Source: Rhodococcus zopfii NBRC 100606 = JCM 9919 (GTDB lineage Bacteria > Actinomycetota > Actinomycetes > Mycobacteriales > Mycobacteriaceae). From it: a DNA stretch of 64,000 nt. The notes beneath the pieces are model-generated. The model was not told where the DNA came from. It searched no databases and was given only the letters and a program-made list of their open reading frames with translations. The translations under genes were made by a program, and so were the position numbers. Positions 19,937 to 37,105 of the stretch are shown piece after piece (the stretch's first letter is position 1; each line of letters starts with the position of its first letter). The DNA is taken from the NCBI RefSeq assembly GCF_001895025.1, contig NZ_BCXI01000001.1, forward strand, positions 372,001 to 436,000, read 5' to 3'.

Positions 19937-21151
19937 TCAGAGGCCGGCGGCCGCGCGCAGTTTCTCGGCGCGGTCGGTGTTCTCCCACGGCAGGTCGATG
20001 TCGGTGCGTCCGAAGTGGCCGTACGCGGCGGTCTGCGCGTAGATCGGCCGCAGCAGGTCGAGGTCGCGGATGATCGCGCCCGGCCGCAGGTCGAAGACCT
20101 CGATGATCGCGGCCTGGATGCGAACCGGGTCGGTCTTCTCGGTGCCGAAGGTCTCGACGAACAGGCCGACCGGGGCGGCCTTGCCGATCGCGTAGGCGAC
20201 CTGCACCTCGATGCGGTCCGCCAGGCCCGCGGCGACCGCGGTCTTGGCGACCCAGCGCATCGCGTATGCGGCGGAGCGGTCGACCTTCGACGGGTCCTTG
20301 CCGGAGAACGCGCCGCCGCCGTGGCGGGCCATGCCGCCGTAGGTGTCGACGATGATCTTGCGGCCGGTCAGGCCCGCGTCGCCCATCGGCCCGCCGAGGA
20401 CGAACGAACCGGACGGGTTGACGAGCAACCGGATGTCCGAGGTGTCGAGTCCGGCGAGGTTGGGGTCGGCGAGCACCGCGTCGACGACGTGGGTGTGCAG
20501 GTCCGGGGCCAGCAGGTTGTTGAGGTCGATGTCCGCGGCGTGCTGCGTGGAGATGACGATGGTGTCGAGACGCACCGGGGTTTCACCGTCGTACTCGATG
20601 GTGACCTGGGTCTTGCCGTCCGGGCGCAGGTACGGCAGCACCCCGGTCTTGCGGACCTCGGTGAGCCGATGTGAAAGCCGGTGGGCCAGCGAGATCGGCA
20701 GCGGCATCAGTTCCGGGGTGTCCGAGCACGCGTATCCGAACATCAGGCCCTGGTCGCCGGCGCCCTGCTTGGCGACCTCGTCGTCGGTCAGCGTTCCGGA
20801 CCGGTGCTCGTGGGAGACGTCGACGCCGCCGGCGATCTCCGGGGACTGCGCACCGATCGCGATGTTCACGCCGCACGAGTTGCCGTCGAAGCCCTTCGAC
20901 GACGAGTCGTAGCCGATCTCGAGGACGCGGTCGCGCACGATCTTCGGGATGTCGGCGTACGCGGAGGTGGTGACCTCGCCGACGACGTGAACCTGACCGG
21001 TGGTCACGAGCGTCTCCACCGCGACACGGGCGCGCGGATCCTCCGCGAGCAACGCGTCGAGGACGGAGTCGCTGATCGCGTCACAGATCTTGTCCGGGTG
21101 CCCCTCGGTCACGGACTCACTGGTGAAAAGCCGACCGCCGGTCTTGCTCAC
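19937..21151 (-). CDS. metK: S-adenosylmethionine synthase
   Basis: MetK makes S-adenosylmethionine from methionine and ATP. All landmark motifs are present in the 404 residues: [16 protein letters not shown] at the N-terminus, [12 protein letters not shown] for ATP binding, [18 protein letters not shown], and [11 protein letters not shown] near the C-terminus. The GTG at 21149-21151 is preferred because GGGAG lies five bases upstream and the family starts here; the frame extends 15 further residues. The 133-base upstream gap has no recognised SAM riboswitch. Confidence 0.97.
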   Translation of the reverse strand: MSKTGGRLFTSESVTEGHPDKICDAISDSVLDALLAEDPRARVAVETLVTTGQVHVVGEVTTSAYADIPKIVRDRVLEIGYDSSSKGFDGNSCGVNIAIGAQSPEIAGGVDVSHEHRSGTLTDDEVAKQGAGDQGLMFGYACSDTPELMPLPISLAHRLSHRLTEVRKTGVLPYLRPDGKTQVTIEYDGETPVRLDTIVISTQHAADIDLNNLLAPDLHTHVVDAVLADPNLAGLDTSDIRLLVNPSGSFVLGGPMGDAGLTGRKIIVDTYGGMARHGGGAFSGKDPSKVDRSAAYAMRWVAKTAVAAGLADRIEVQVAYAIGKAAPVGLFVETFGTEKTDPVRIQAAIIEVFDLRPGAIIRDLDLLRPIYAQTAAYGHFGRTDIDLPWENTDRAEKLRAAAGL

Positions 21152-21284
21152 AGAACTCCCTCTCGACTGAAAATGTCTAGCTCGAATGGACAGCATCTAA
21201 TCACTGAACGCCGTAACCGGGCCGGGGCCCTGCCACCACCTCGACGCTACTGTCCCACGCACGCGGACGCGATAGTTAAATTCA

Positions 21285-23574
<2,290 letters not shown>

Positions 23575-23579
23575 CGTCG

Positions 23580-23903
23580 TTACTCGGCGTCGAAATCGAA
23601 CCTGGCGAGCAGCGCCTTGCGCTGACGGTCGCCCAGGCCGCGCAGGCGGCGCGTCGGGGCGATCTCCAGCTCGGTCATGATCTCCTGTGCCTTGACCTTG
23701 CCGACCTTCGGCAGGGCCTCGAGCAGGGCGGAAACCTTCATCTTGCCGAGGATCTCGTCGTTCTCGGCATCCTTGAGCACCTGCTTGAGGTCGGTGCCGC
23801 CGCGCTTCAGACGCTCCTTGAGCTCTGCCCGGGCACGACGGGCAGCAGCCGCCTTCTCCAGAGCAGCGGCGCGCTGCTCGTCGGTCAGCTGGGGAAGGGC
23901 CAC
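23580..23903 (-). CDS. mihF: Actinobacterial integration host factor
   Basis: This 107-residue protein is the actinobacterial-type IHF, unrelated to enteric IHF. It binds DNA as a nucleoid-associated protein and was first found as the mycobacteriophage L5 integration cofactor. The helix-turn-helix-like core reads [19 protein letters not shown], followed by a basic C-terminus with [15 protein letters not shown]. The GTG start at 23901-23903 has GGAGGAACC upstream. A leader of about 400 bases without genes precedes it. Confidence 0.95.
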   Translation of the reverse strand: MALPQLTDEQRAAALEKAAAARRARAELKERLKRGGTDLKQVLKDAENDEILGKMKVSALLEALPKVGKVKAQEIMTELEIAPTRRLRGLGDRQRKALLARFDFDAE

Positions 23904-24312
23904 GGTTCCTCCGTCTCATCGTTGGAAAATAGTCTTCGACCGCTGATAACCAGCGGCGATAGCGACCGTACTCACGCTCGACGACGATTGCGAACCCACC
24001 CCCCGGCGTTCCAGTCGAAAATCCGTGCGGTAGTGCAGGACAATTCCGCGACGCGAAACAGCCCTTTCCGGCGGCCGACACACCACTTCCCACCTGCGGC
24101 GACGCCGAAAACCCGCAGGTGAACACGGTAATGTCCGGTTCGGCGCGGAAGCGCGCTCCGGCTCTGCACCGGATGGGCCGCGACGATGCCGAAGCGGGTC
24201 GGCCGGTCCGGAAAATTTTCTGACGATTGCGCGTGTCGCGTCTCCCACCAGCACGGGGAGACACGAAACGAACCGTCGCCGTGGCGCCCCGCCGCCGTGC
24301 CCCCACGCACAG
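23904..24312 (-). other. Gene-free leader/promoter region of mihF with inverted repeats
   Basis: No gene is supported in this 409-base stretch; open frames here lack start signals and family resemblance. It contains three inverted repeats: CCGCTG/CAGCGG at 23940-23956, a nine-base stem CACCTGCGG/CCGCAGGTG at 24091-24121, and GTCTCCC/GGGAGAC at 24240-24262. Part must be the mihF promoter and 5' leader, since a terminator closes the pyrF operon at 24313-24349. A small RNA is possible but unproven. Confidence 0.45.
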
Positions 24313-24349
24313 CGGCGGGGCCGGACCCACGAAGGATCCGGCCCCGCCG
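24313..24349 (-). terminator. Terminator of the pyrimidine operon
   Basis: A 13-base perfect stem (CGGCGGGGCCGGA at 24313-24325, complement at 24337-24349) with an 11-base loop lies 12 bases after the pyrF stop on the minus strand. It separates the pyrR-to-pyrF operon from mihF-gmk-rpoZ. Confidence 0.85.
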
Positions 24350-24361
24350 GGACGACTGTCG

Positions 24362-25185
24362 TCAGGCCCTCAGGAACGCGAACCCGTCGACGGCGCGGGC
24401 GACCGCGTCGCGCAGCGCCGGCACCGCCGGACCGGCGCGCAGCACCTCCCGGGACACGTTCGGCACAACCGCATCGAGATGGTCACCGGCGAGTCGGCGC
24501 ACGTCGTCCGCGGTTCCGCCCTGCGCCCCGACGCCGGGCATGAGGATCGGGCCGTGCAGCGCGCTCAGATCGGGCGCGGCGGCCAGCGTCGCGCCGACCA
24601 CCACCCCGACCGATCCGAGCACCGCGGCCCCGGCGTTGCGGACCGCGGCCTCGTCGACCATCACCTGGGCGAGAGTGCGCCCGTCCGCGACCGTCGCCTG
24701 CTGCACCTGCGCGCCCTCCGGGTTGGAGGTGGCCGCAAGCACGAACACCCCGCGCCCGGTCTCCTGAGCGAGCTGCAGCGCCGGTTCCAGGGCGCCGAAG
24801 CCCAGGTACGGCGAGACGGTCACCGAATCGGAGCACAGCGGCGAGTCGTCGGACAGCCAGGTTCGCGCGTACGCGGCCATGGTGGAGCCGATGTCGCCGC
24901 GCTTGGCGTCGGCGAGCACCAGCGTTCCGCTCTCGCGCAGCGCAGCGACGGCGCGTTCGAGCACGGCGATGCCGGCGGACCCGAACGCCTCGAAGAACGC
25001 CACCTGCGGCTTGACCAGCGCGACCTCACCGGCGAACGCCTCCACGCAGTACTCGGTGAACGTGGCCAGGCCCGCCGCGTCGACGGTCAGCCCCCACGCC
25101 CCGAGCAGTTCGGGGTGCGGGTCGATGCCGACACACAGCGGTCCGCGCTCGGCGAGCGCCGCGTGCAGCCGCTCCCCGAACCCGG

Positions 25186-25189
<4 letters not shown>
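24362..25189 (-). CDS. pyrF: Orotidine 5'-phosphate decarboxylase
   Basis: PyrF converts OMP to UMP, the last step of de novo pyrimidine synthesis. The 275-residue protein is of the long actinobacterial/type 2 class. It has [17 protein letters not shown] near the N-terminus, the lysine in [10 protein letters not shown], and the catalytic [13 protein letters not shown] motif near residue 93. The GTG at 25187-25189 overlaps the carB stop (GTGA). It is the last gene of the pyr operon and is followed by a strong hairpin. Confidence 0.96.
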
Positions 25190-28526
<3,337 letters not shown>

Positions 28527-28527
<1 letters not shown>

Positions 28528-29693
28528 CAGTTCTTGTCTCCCTCGAGCAGGCTGGTGAAGCGGTCGAACAGGTAGGCGGCGTCGTGCGGGCCCGCCGCTG
28601 CCTCCGGGTGGTACTGCACCGAGAAGGCGCTGCCGTCGAGCAGGCGGACACCTTCGACGGCACCGTCGTTGGCGCAGGTGTGGCTGATCACGGCGCGACC
28701 GAACGGGGTGGCGAACTCCTGGCCCGCCTCACCTTCGAGCGCGAAACCGTGGTTCTGCGCGGTGATGGCGATACGGCCGGTGTCGTGTTCGACGACCGGG
28801 ATGTTGATGCCGCGGTGCCCGAACTTCATCTTGTAGGTGTTCAGGCCCAGGGCGCGCCCGAGGATCTGGTTGCCGAAGCAGATGCCGAACAGCGGCAGGC
28901 CCTGCCCGAGCACCTCCTTGGTGAGGTGCACGGCACCGTCCGCGGTCGCCGGGTCGCCGGGTCCGTTGGACAGGAACACGCCGTCGGCCTCGAGGTCGAG
29001 GATGTCGTGCAGCGTCGCGGTGGACGGCAGCACGTGCACCCGCATTCCGCGTTCGGCGAACATGCGCGGGGTGTTGGTCTTGATGCCGAGATCGATGGCC
29101 GCGACCGTGAACCGGGCCTCGCCCCCGACCGGTTCGACAACGTATCCGCTGGTGGTGCTGACCTCGCCGGCGAGGTCGGCGCCGAGCATCGAGGGCTGGT
29201 CCTTGACGCGGGCGAGCAGTTCGGCGTCCGGCGCGAGCGCGTCGCCGGAGAAGACGCCGGCGCGCATGGATCCGCGGGTACGCAGGTGCCGCACGAGGGC
29301 GCGGGTGTCGATGCCGGCGATGCCGACCACACCCTGCCGGACCAGTTCGTCCTGCAGGGAGCCGGTCGCACGCCAGCTCGAGGTGCGGCGAGAGGGGTCG
29401 CGCACCACATATCCGGCGACCCAGATCTTCGCTTCCGTGGAGTCCCCGGTCGGGCCGACGGACTCGTTGTCCTCCTGGTTCCAGCCGGTGTTGCCGATCT
29501 GCGGTGCCGTCGACACCACGATCTGCCGGTGGTAGCTGGGGTCGGTGAGGGTCTCCTGGTAGCCGGTCATGCCGGTGCTGAAGACGGCCTCACCAAGCGT
29601 CTGGCCGACTGCTCCGAAGGTGGTGCCGCGGAAGATGCGCCCGTCCTCGAGTACCAGCAGCGCGGTGCCGCCGCCGAAATTACCGCCGCTCAT
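28527..29693 (-). CDS. carA: Carbamoyl-phosphate synthase small subunit
   Basis: CarA hydrolyses glutamine and passes ammonia to CarB. The N-terminal domain (about 1-180) includes [20 protein letters not shown]. The class I amidotransferase domain has the nucleophile cysteine in [12 protein letters not shown] near residue 272 and the His-Glu pair in [12 protein letters not shown] near the C-terminus. Length 388 is typical. The stop and carB start share a base. Confidence 0.97.
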
Positions 29694-29763
29694 GCGTTCT
29701 CTCCGTTCTGCTCGACCTCACCAGAGCTGTCCGCATCAGCTGAAATCTCACGTGCTGTGATCG

Positions 29764-30261
29764 TCACTGTCCTGAATTTTCGTTCGTCGCGTCCACCCAC
29801 GAGGGGTAAACAGTCTTGTCGTCGCCGCGGAACCCGGTGTCGACCTCGGTTCCGGAGGGCAGTTGCCAGCGGATGACCAGGACGCCGTCCTTGGTCATGA
29901 CCTTCCCGGCCAAGCCCCGTTCGGTGCGGATCGCGCGGATCGAGTCCTGCGGAATCCAGATCGGCGAAGCACCGTCGCGTTCGAGGAGCACTCCGCTGCG
30001 GTAGCGGCTGATCTCGCCGGCGGCCCGGTGGCCCAGGTCGCCGACCGCGACGCGGTCCTGCCAGCTCGGGGCCAGGGTGCTGCCCACGTACAAGCCGGTG
30101 CTCGGCGCCACCAGCTGATCGCCCAGCTCCGCCGGCACGGCGGGTAGCTCGCCGACGGCGTCGGCCTGACGGCGGGCGCGTCCACGCCAGCCCTTCCACA
30201 TGAGCAGCACCAGCACGACCCACAGCAGCAGAAAACCGAGGGTGATCAGTACCCGGTCCAT
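29764..30261 (-). CDS. Membrane protein embedded in the pyr operon (Rv1382-like)
   Basis: This 165-residue protein has one N-terminal membrane helix (about residues 4-22, LITLGFLLLWVVLVLLM) followed by a soluble beta-rich domain resembling a PH-like fold. It contains a GLYVGSTLAPSWQDRV stretch near residue 56. It lies three bases after pyrC and 70 bases before carA. The same position in M. tuberculosis holds the uncharacterised Rv1382, so its place in the pyrimidine operon is conserved. No function is known to me. Confidence 0.85.
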   Translation of the reverse strand: MDRVLITLGFLLLWVVLVLLMWKGWRGRARRQADAVGELPAVPAELGDQLVAPSTGLYVGSTLAPSWQDRVAVGDLGHRAAGEISRYRSGVLLERDGASPIWIPQDSIRAIRTERGLAGKVMTKDGVLVIRWQLPSGTEVDTGFRGDDKTVYPSWVDATNENSGQ

Positions 30262-30264
30262 CGC

Positions 30265-31578
30265 CTACCTCCCGCCGGTCGTCGGCCGTACCGCGCCGTC
30301 GCGGGCGGTGATCCGGCCGCGCAGCACGGTCGCGGTGACCTTGGCGGGCAGCGTCATCTCCTCGTACGGGGTGTTGTGCGAGATGCTCGCCAGTTCCGGT
30401 CCACGCACCGTCCATTCGGTGTCCGGGTCGACGAGCACGACGTTGGCGGGCTCCCCGACCGCGAGGGGACGTCCCTGGTCGTCGAGTCCGACGATCTCGG
30501 CGGGCCGCTCGCTCATCACCTTCGCGACGCCGCGCCAATCGAGCAGGCCGGGCCGGACCATCGTCTCGACGACGATCGACAGGGCCGTCTCGAGGCCGAG
30601 CATGCCGGGGCGGGCCTGCGAGAATTCGCAGCATTTGTCCTGTTCGGCGTGCGGGGCGTGGTCGGTGGCCACGCAGTCCAGGACGCCCTCGGCCAGGCCG
30701 CGGCGCAGCGCCTCGACGTCGGAGCGTTCCCGCAACGGCGGGTTGACGCGATTGACGCCGTCGTAGGTCTCGAGCCGCGAGTCGTCGAGCAGCAGGTGAT
30801 GCGGAGTCACCTCGGCGGTGATCGAAATCCCCTGTCCGCGTGCCCACTTGACGAGCTCGACGGTGCCGGCGGTCGACGCGTGGCAGATGTGGACGCGAGC
30901 GCCGGCGTCACGGGCCAGCAGGGCGTCGCGCGCCACGATCGATTCCTCGGCGGCGCGCGGCCAGCCGGCCAGACCCAGCCGCGCCGCGGTCGGGCCTTCG
31001 TGGGCGACGGCGCCGACGGTCAGCCGCGGCTCCTCGGCGTGCTGGGCGATGAGGACGCCGAGAGTGCCCGCGTATTCGAGCGCGCGCCGCATGATCAGCG
31101 GGTCGTAGACGCAGTGTCCGTCGTCGGAGAACATCCGGACCCGGCCGACGCCGGCCGCCATGGTGCCCATCTCGGCGAGCTGTTTGCCGGCGAGACCGAC
31201 GGTGACCGCCCCGACCGGGTGCACGTCGACGAGCCCGACCTCCTGGCCGCGCCGCCACACGTGGTCGGTGACCACGACCGAGTCGGCGACCGGGTTCGTG
31301 TTGGCCATCGCGAACACCGCGGTGTACCCACCGAGGGCGGCGGCGGCGGAGCCGCTGTCGATCGTCTCGGTGTCCTCGCGGCCGGGTTCACGGAGGTGGG
31401 TGTGCAGGTCCACGAAACCGGGCAGCAGAATGTGACCGGTCCCGTCGATCACCTCGGCGTCGGCGTCGGCGTCGAGGCCGGAACCGATCGCGAGGATCTG
31501 TTCGTCGCCGAGCAGGACGTCGACCGGGTCGCCCTCGCCGTAGACCAGCACGTTGCGGATGAGCACCTGCGGGGTCAC
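30265..31578 (-). CDS. pyrC: Dihydroorotase
   Basis: PyrC cyclises carbamoyl aspartate to dihydroorotate. The 437-residue, class I enzyme shows the zinc ligands [10 protein letters not shown] near residue 58, [15 protein letters not shown], and the catalytic aspartate in CVATDHAPH near residue 303. I chose the GTG at 31576-31578 because AGGAG stands eight bases upstream and family members start at this VLIRNV region. An ATG at 31609-31611 overlapping the pyrB stop would add 11 residues and cannot be excluded. Confidence 0.95.
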   Translation of the reverse strand: MTPQVLIRNVLVYGEGDPVDVLLGDEQILAIGSGLDADADAEVIDGTGHILLPGFVDLHTHLREPGREDTETIDSGSAAAALGGYTAVFAMANTNPVADSVVVTDHVWRRGQEVGLVDVHPVGAVTVGLAGKQLAEMGTMAAGVGRVRMFSDDGHCVYDPLIMRRALEYAGTLGVLIAQHAEEPRLTVGAVAHEGPTAARLGLAGWPRAAEESIVARDALLARDAGARVHICHASTAGTVELVKWARGQGISITAEVTPHHLLLDDSRLETYDGVNRVNPPLRERSDVEALRRGLAEGVLDCVATDHAPHAEQDKCCEFSQARPGMLGLETALSIVVETMVRPGLLDWRGVAKVMSERPAEIVGLDDQGRPLAVGEPANVVLVDPDTEWTVRGPELASISHNTPYEEMTLPAKVTATVLRGRITARDGAVRPTTGGR

Positions 31579-31607
31579 CGAATTATCTCCTGTCCCAATG
31601 ATTTTCG

Positions 31608-33205
<1,598 letters not shown>

Positions 33206-33229
33206 TTAAAGGATGCCTGACGGTCAAAC

Positions 33230-33235
33230 AGCCTA
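33230..33235 (-). promoter_or_regulatory. Candidate -10 of the pyr operon
   Basis: On the minus strand TAGGCT (within GATAGGCTG) lies about 60 bases upstream of the pyrR start. A GTGACG about 15 bases further upstream could act as a weak -35. It is the best promoter-like sequence between the nusB terminator and pyrR. The leader would be about 50-60 bases. Confidence 0.45.
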
Positions 33236-33301
33236 TCAGCGGCCGGGTGCCGTCACGGCACGGTTGACGGGTGAAGCGCGACACAGGAGCGCCGAACACG
33301 A

Positions 33302-33343
33302 GGGCGGGTCCGGTGAGATCGTCGACCTCGCCCGGACCCGCCC
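33302..33343 (-). terminator. Terminator after nusB
   Basis: A perfect 12-base stem (GGGCGGGTCCGG at 33302-33313, complement at 33332-33343) with an 18-base loop begins 16 bases past the nusB stop on the minus strand. It insulates the pyr operon from efp-nusB transcription. Confidence 0.85.
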
Positions 33344-33358
33344 GCGTTGCATCGTGCC

Positions 33359-33874
33359 CTACTGCTGCGACCCGGATCGGTCCGGGCCGTCGGACTTCTC
33401 CACGGCATGCACCGACGTCGCTGCGGCCGCAGCACGCACCTGGTCGGCGACGGCGACGAGCTGGCCGAGAACTCCGTTGACGAAGGCCGGCGAGTCGTCG
33501 GTCGACAACTGCTTGGCGAGTTCGACGGCCTCGTCGACGGCCACGACCGGCGGCACGTCGGTGGCGTGGAACAGCTCCCACGCGGCGATCCGCAGAATCG
33601 CGCGGTCCACGGCGGGCAGCCGCGCGAGCGTCCACTCGTGCAGGTGGTCGGCGATGAGCTGATCGAGTTCGTCGAGGTGCTCGGCGACACCCCGGACCAG
33701 GGTCCGGGTGTACGGCGGGACCGGGGCCACCTGGTCGTCGGTGAGCGCCAGCGCCACGCGGTCCGCGGCGAGGTCGATCGGGTCGGTGTCGCGGGCCTCG
33801 GCCTCGAACAGCAGGTCGACGGCGCGTTTACGCGCCTTGTGCCGGGCTCCGAGTCTCTTCTGCGTTCCGGACAC
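33359..33874 (-). CDS. nusB: Transcription antitermination factor NusB
   Basis: NusB binds boxA RNA with NusE (S10) and supports rRNA antitermination. The all-helical 171-residue protein has the family N-terminus [20 protein letters not shown] and the conserved core [20 protein letters not shown] followed by [12 protein letters not shown] and FVNGVLGQL. The C-terminal 25 residues are a disordered extension. Its start is immediately adjacent to the efp stop, so the two are co-transcribed. Confidence 0.96.
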   Translation of the reverse strand: MSGTQKRLGARHKARKRAVDLLFEAEARDTDPIDLAADRVALALTDDQVAPVPPYTRTLVRGVAEHLDELDQLIADHLHEWTLARLPAVDRAILRIAAWELFHATDVPPVVAVDEAVELAKQLSTDDSPAFVNGVLGQLVAVADQVRAAAAATSVHAVEKSDGPDRSGSQQ

Positions 33875-34438
33875 TCAGGAGTTCACTCGCCCGAGGTAGT
33901 TGCCGTCACGCGAATCGACCTTGAGCTTGTCGCCGGTGTTGATGAACAGCGGGACCTGGATCTCGGCGCCGGTCTCGAGGGTCGCGGGCTTGGTGCCGCC
34001 GGTGGAACGGTCGCCCTGCAGTCCCGGATCGGTGTGCTGGACGACCAGCTCGATCGTGACGGGGAGCTCGACGAACAGCGGGGTGCCCTCGTGGGTCGCG
34101 ACCTGGACGGCCATATTCTCGAGCAGGAAGCGGGCACCGTCACCGAGCGTCTCCGGGGAGATCGAGATCTGGTCGTAGGTCTCGCCGTCCATGAAGACGT
34201 AGTCGGTGCCGTCGTTGTACAGGTAGGTCATGTCGCGGCGGTCGACGGTCGCGGTCTCGACCTTGACACCGGCGTTCCAGGTCTTGTCGACGGTCTTGCC
34301 GGAGAGCACGTTCTTCAGCTTCGAGCGCACGAACGCCGGACCCTTGCCGGGCTTGACGTGCTGGAATTCGATGATCTGCCAGAGCTGACCCTCGATCTTC
34401 AGCACAAGCCCGTTCTTGAAATCACTGGTATCGGCCAC
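33875..34438 (-). CDS. efp: Elongation factor P
   Basis: EF-P relieves ribosome stalling at proline runs. The 187 residues form three beta-barrel domains. The tip loop of domain I reads VKPGKGPAF near residue 29, with a lysine at the position modified in some bacteria; the PGKGP loop is the form used without modification in actinobacteria. The C-terminal signature near residue 150 precedes the ending [11 protein letters not shown]. The gene is contiguous with nusB and lies 34 bases downstream of pepQ. Confidence 0.97.
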   Translation of the reverse strand: MADTSDFKNGLVLKIEGQLWQIIEFQHVKPGKGPAFVRSKLKNVLSGKTVDKTWNAGVKVETATVDRRDMTYLYNDGTDYVFMDGETYDQISISPETLGDGARFLLENMAVQVATHEGTPLFVELPVTIELVVQHTDPGLQGDRSTGGTKPATLETGAEIQVPLFINTGDKLKVDSRDGNYLGRVNS

Positions 34439-34472
34439 TTACTTCGCGTCTCCTAGAGTCGAGGAACCGCCC

Positions 34473-35570
34473 TTAAACGACGGTCAATGTCTTGTCGGTC
34501 AGCGTGAGCAGTTCCGGTGCCTGCTCGCGCACCACGAGCGTGTCCTCGATCCGCACACCTCCGCGCCCGGAGAAGTACACGCCCGGCTCGACGGTCACCG
34601 TCGCACCGGCGACAAGTGTACCGGTCGCCGCGGCACCGATCCCCGGCGCTTCGTGGATCTCGAGTCCGACTCCGTGACCGAGTCCGTGCAGGAACAACTC
34701 CCCGTACCCGGCATCGGTGATCACCGAGCGGGACACGGCGTCCACCGCGGCACAGTCGACGCCCGGCGCGAGCGCCTCACACCCGGCCTGCTGGGCGCGC
34801 AACACCAGGTCGTACAGCTCACGCTGCCAGTCGGCGGCCCTGCCGAGCACGTAGGTGCGGGTCATGTCGGAGTGGTAGCCGCCGACCTGGGCCCCGAAGT
34901 CGAGTTTGACGAAGTCGCCGGAGGCCAGCACCGTGCTCGTGGGCCGGTGGTGCGGGATCGCCGAGTTGGCGCCCGCGGCGACGATCGTCTCGAAGGAGAT
35001 TCCGTCGGCACCGTGGTCGAGCATGCGGGACTCGAGGTCGCGGCCGACCTCCTTCTCGGTGCGGCCGGGGCGCAGGCCTCCGGCGGCGACGAGGTCCGCG
35101 AGCGCGCGGTCCGCAGCGGTACACGCCGCACGCAGCAACCCGATCTCGTGTTCGTCCTTGACCGTGCGCAGCTGCTCGACGAGGCCCGGCGCCGCGGTGA
35201 ACGTCACGCCGCTGCCGAGTCCGGACCAGCGGGCGTGTTCGTCGACGGTGACGACGTGGCTTTCGAAACCCCAGGCCGTTGTCTGCGGTCCCGCGGATTC
35301 GACAAGGTGTGCGGCGGCGGCGCGCGCGACGACCGCGCGCAGGTCCGGGACCTGTTCGGCGATCTGGGTGACGTACCGGCCGTCGGTGCACACGACGGTC
35401 CGCGATTCGTCCGCGTCGTCGTCGGTGGTGACCAGCAGCGCGGCATTGGACCCGGTGAATCCGGTGAGGTAGCGGATGTTGAGCAGGTCCGTCACCAGCA
35501 GCGCGTCGAGCCCACGGTCGGTGAGGGTGGCGCGCAGCGCGGCGCGGCGGGAGGCATGATCGGCGGCCAT
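34473..35570 (-). CDS. pepQ: Xaa-Pro peptidase (M24 family)
   Basis: This 365-residue metallopeptidase cleaves next to proline. A creatinase-like N-terminal domain (about 1-130) precedes the pita-bread catalytic domain. The five metal ligands are visible: Asp in VKLDFGAQ, Asp in HSDMTRTYV, His in GLGHGVGL, Glu in VTVEPGVYF and Glu in VRIEDTLVV. The ATG at 35568-35570 was chosen; the frame extends upstream across the divergent B-4DMT gene but without start signals. The pairing with efp and nusB is standard in mycobacteria (Rv2533c-Rv2535c). Confidence 0.94.
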   Translation of the reverse strand: MAADHASRRAALRATLTDRGLDALLVTDLLNIRYLTGFTGSNAALLVTTDDDADESRTVVCTDGRYVTQIAEQVPDLRAVVARAAAAHLVESAGPQTTAWGFESHVVTVDEHARWSGLGSGVTFTAAPGLVEQLRTVKDEHEIGLLRAACTAADRALADLVAAGGLRPGRTEKEVGRDLESRMLDHGADGISFETIVAAGANSAIPHHRPTSTVLASGDFVKLDFGAQVGGYHSDMTRTYVLGRAADWQRELYDLVLRAQQAGCEALAPGVDCAAVDAVSRSVITDAGYGELFLHGLGHGVGLEIHEAPGIGAAATGTLVAGATVTVEPGVYFSGRGGVRIEDTLVVREQAPELLTLTDKTLTVV

Positions 35571-35676
35571 CGATCCAACGTACCGCGACGGTTCGTGGCC
35601 GGTCACAGGACGACGGCACGGTTTCGGGTGTGGGCCGAGACACACTTTTGCCGATTCAGCCGTTACCCTCGGATAC

Positions 35677-36237
35677 ATGAAACCCTGGTTGACTCGCGGG
35701 CTCGGCCTGACTCTCACGCATGTGCTCGTCCGCGTCCTGCTGGGCGCAGCGCTCGTCCAGTGGCCCCTGCAGGGCACGGTCCTGCGGTGGGGCGGTCTGC
35801 TCGTCGTCGTGTTCGTGGCCCTGCTCTGGGGCGGCATCGACGGAATCCGCGATCGTCGGGCGAATCCGGATCCGGATCGCGGCGCGGACCTGACGATGCT
35901 GTGGCTGAAGGCCGGCGCGGTCGCAGGTCTGCTCGGCGGATTCCTCACGTGGCTCGTCGATGCGATCACCCCGATCCCGGTCGGCGTCAAGTCGCTGTTC
36001 TTCGAGATCACCTCCGGGGCGGCGTTCACCGTGCTTCTGGTGTTCCTGCCGGCCATGCTCGCCGTCACCGTAGGTCGTTTCCTGGTGCGCCGCGAGCAGG
36101 CGAAACCGGTCGAGCAACCCGCCCCGGCCCCGGTGCCGGTGGGCGCCGCGGCCGGGGCGAACACGGCGTGGAGCAGCGACGACTCCCCCACCGAGGTGTT
36201 CCCCGCTGTCGACCCGCAACGCGACGACAGGCGCTGA
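35677..36237 (+). CDS. B-4DMT family membrane protein (Rv2536-like)
   Basis: A 186-residue protein with four predicted membrane helices (roughly 5-28, 33-52, 76-97 and 112-132), a short charged loop after the second helix, and a Pro/Ala-rich cytoplasmic tail. This arrangement fits the B-4DMT family of small putative transporters. It is divergent from pepQ with 106 bases between, as is Rv2536 in M. tuberculosis. Substrate unknown. A strong hairpin terminator follows. Confidence 0.82.
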   Translation: MKPWLTRGLGLTLTHVLVRVLLGAALVQWPLQGTVLRWGGLLVVVFVALLWGGIDGIRDRRANPDPDRGADLTMLWLKAGAVAGLLGGFLTWLVDAITPIPVGVKSLFFEITSGAAFTVLLVFLPAMLAVTVGRFLVRREQAKPVEQPAPAPVPVGAAAGANTAWSSDDSPTEVFPAVDPQRDDRR

Positions 36238-36261
36238 CAACCGGCGGGCCTCCACTTCCGC

Positions 36262-36292
36262 GGCCGCCGCGACCATCGTGGTCGCGGCGGCC
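36262..36292 (+). terminator. Terminator after the B-4DMT gene
   Basis: A perfect 13-base stem (GGCCGCCGCGACC and its complement) with a five-base loop begins 24 bases after the stop. The remaining bases to 36458 hold no gene. Confidence 0.85.
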
Positions 36293-36458
36293 ACGTCGTC
36301 TGTCGACCGCCGTCCAGCGGCCACCCCGATGTCGGTCGTCATCCGCCCCTCCGCGTGACGGGCCGACCCTTCACCCGGCGGGTGAACGCTCAGTTTCGAG
36401 ATCGAAACGGGTCTGTCCTCGTGTCGACTCCACCGATCCGAGAACCGAGGTGCCCCCG

Positions 36459-37058
36459 ATGACCGAAATGCTCGATCTCGATCCCGCCGCCCGCACGATG
36501 GCCGACGTGATCGCCGGGATCCGCGACGATCAGCTCACCGCCCGGACGCCGTGCCGGGACGCCACGCTCGGCGACCTGCTCGACCACGTCGGCGGCCTGT
36601 GCGTCGCATTCACCGCCGCGGCAACCAAGGAACTCGGTGAGACCACCGCCCGGCCGCCGGCACCGTCCGCCGCCAACCTCGGTGACGACTGGCGCACGCG
36701 GATCCCCGCGCAGGTTGCTGCCCTGGCCCAGGCCTGGCACGATCCCGCCGCGTGGACCGGGACCACGCAGGCCGGCGGTGTGGAACTGCCGGGGCGGATC
36801 GCGGGACTGATCGCGCTCGACGAGCTGGTGATTCACGGATGGGACCTCGCGGCCGCCGCCGGCCTGCCCTACCCCTGCGACGACGCGTCGGTGGCCGCCT
36901 GCACAGCGTTCGCGGCCACCGTCACCCCGGAACAGCGCGCCGAGGGCGGTCTGTTCGGTCCCGTGGTCACCGTCCCGGCCGATGCGCCCGCGTTGGATCG
37001 TCTCGTCGGCATGACCGGGCGCAACCCGTCCTGGACGCCACCGCGCGACGCCGGATGA
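36459..37058 (+). CDS. TIGR03086-family DinB-like protein
   Basis: The 199-residue protein belongs to the actinobacterial TIGR03086 group, whose members resemble the DinB and mycothiol-dependent maleylpyruvate isomerase N-terminal four-helix fold. Family features are RDDQLTARTPCRDATLGDLL, with DHVGG following (putative metal histidine), and LDELVIHGWDLAAAAGLP near residue 122 with a second histidine. It is probably metal-binding and possibly mycothiol-linked. The ATG has GAGG eight bases upstream; a huge in-frame extension through the divergent genes is spurious. Confidence 0.82.
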   Translation: MTEMLDLDPAARTMADVIAGIRDDQLTARTPCRDATLGDLLDHVGGLCVAFTAAATKELGETTARPPAPSAANLGDDWRTRIPAQVAALAQAWHDPAAWTGTTQAGGVELPGRIAGLIALDELVIHGWDLAAAAGLPYPCDDASVAACTAFAATVTPEQRAEGGLFGPVVTVPADAPALDRLVGMTGRNPSWTPPRDAG

Positions 37059-37105
37059 GACGTCCGAGCCGCTTCGCGCCTTGTGTGATGTCACAATCGA
37101 TCGCC

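Noticed and set aside
21152-21284. Possible SAM riboswitch upstream of metK
   Set aside because: The GC-rich segment does not show the conserved core of SAM-I, SAM-II or SAM-IV elements that I could recognise; a covariance-model search (Rfam SAM families) would settle it.
23940-23956. CCGCTG/CAGCGG palindrome as a specific mihF operator
   Set aside because: Six-base arms occur often by chance at this GC content; it is mentioned only as part of the leader region.
37084-37095. TGTGATGTCACA, resembling a CRP/GlxR site
   Set aside because: The half sites TGTGA and TCACA are only two bases apart instead of the required six, so a CRP-type dimer would not fit.
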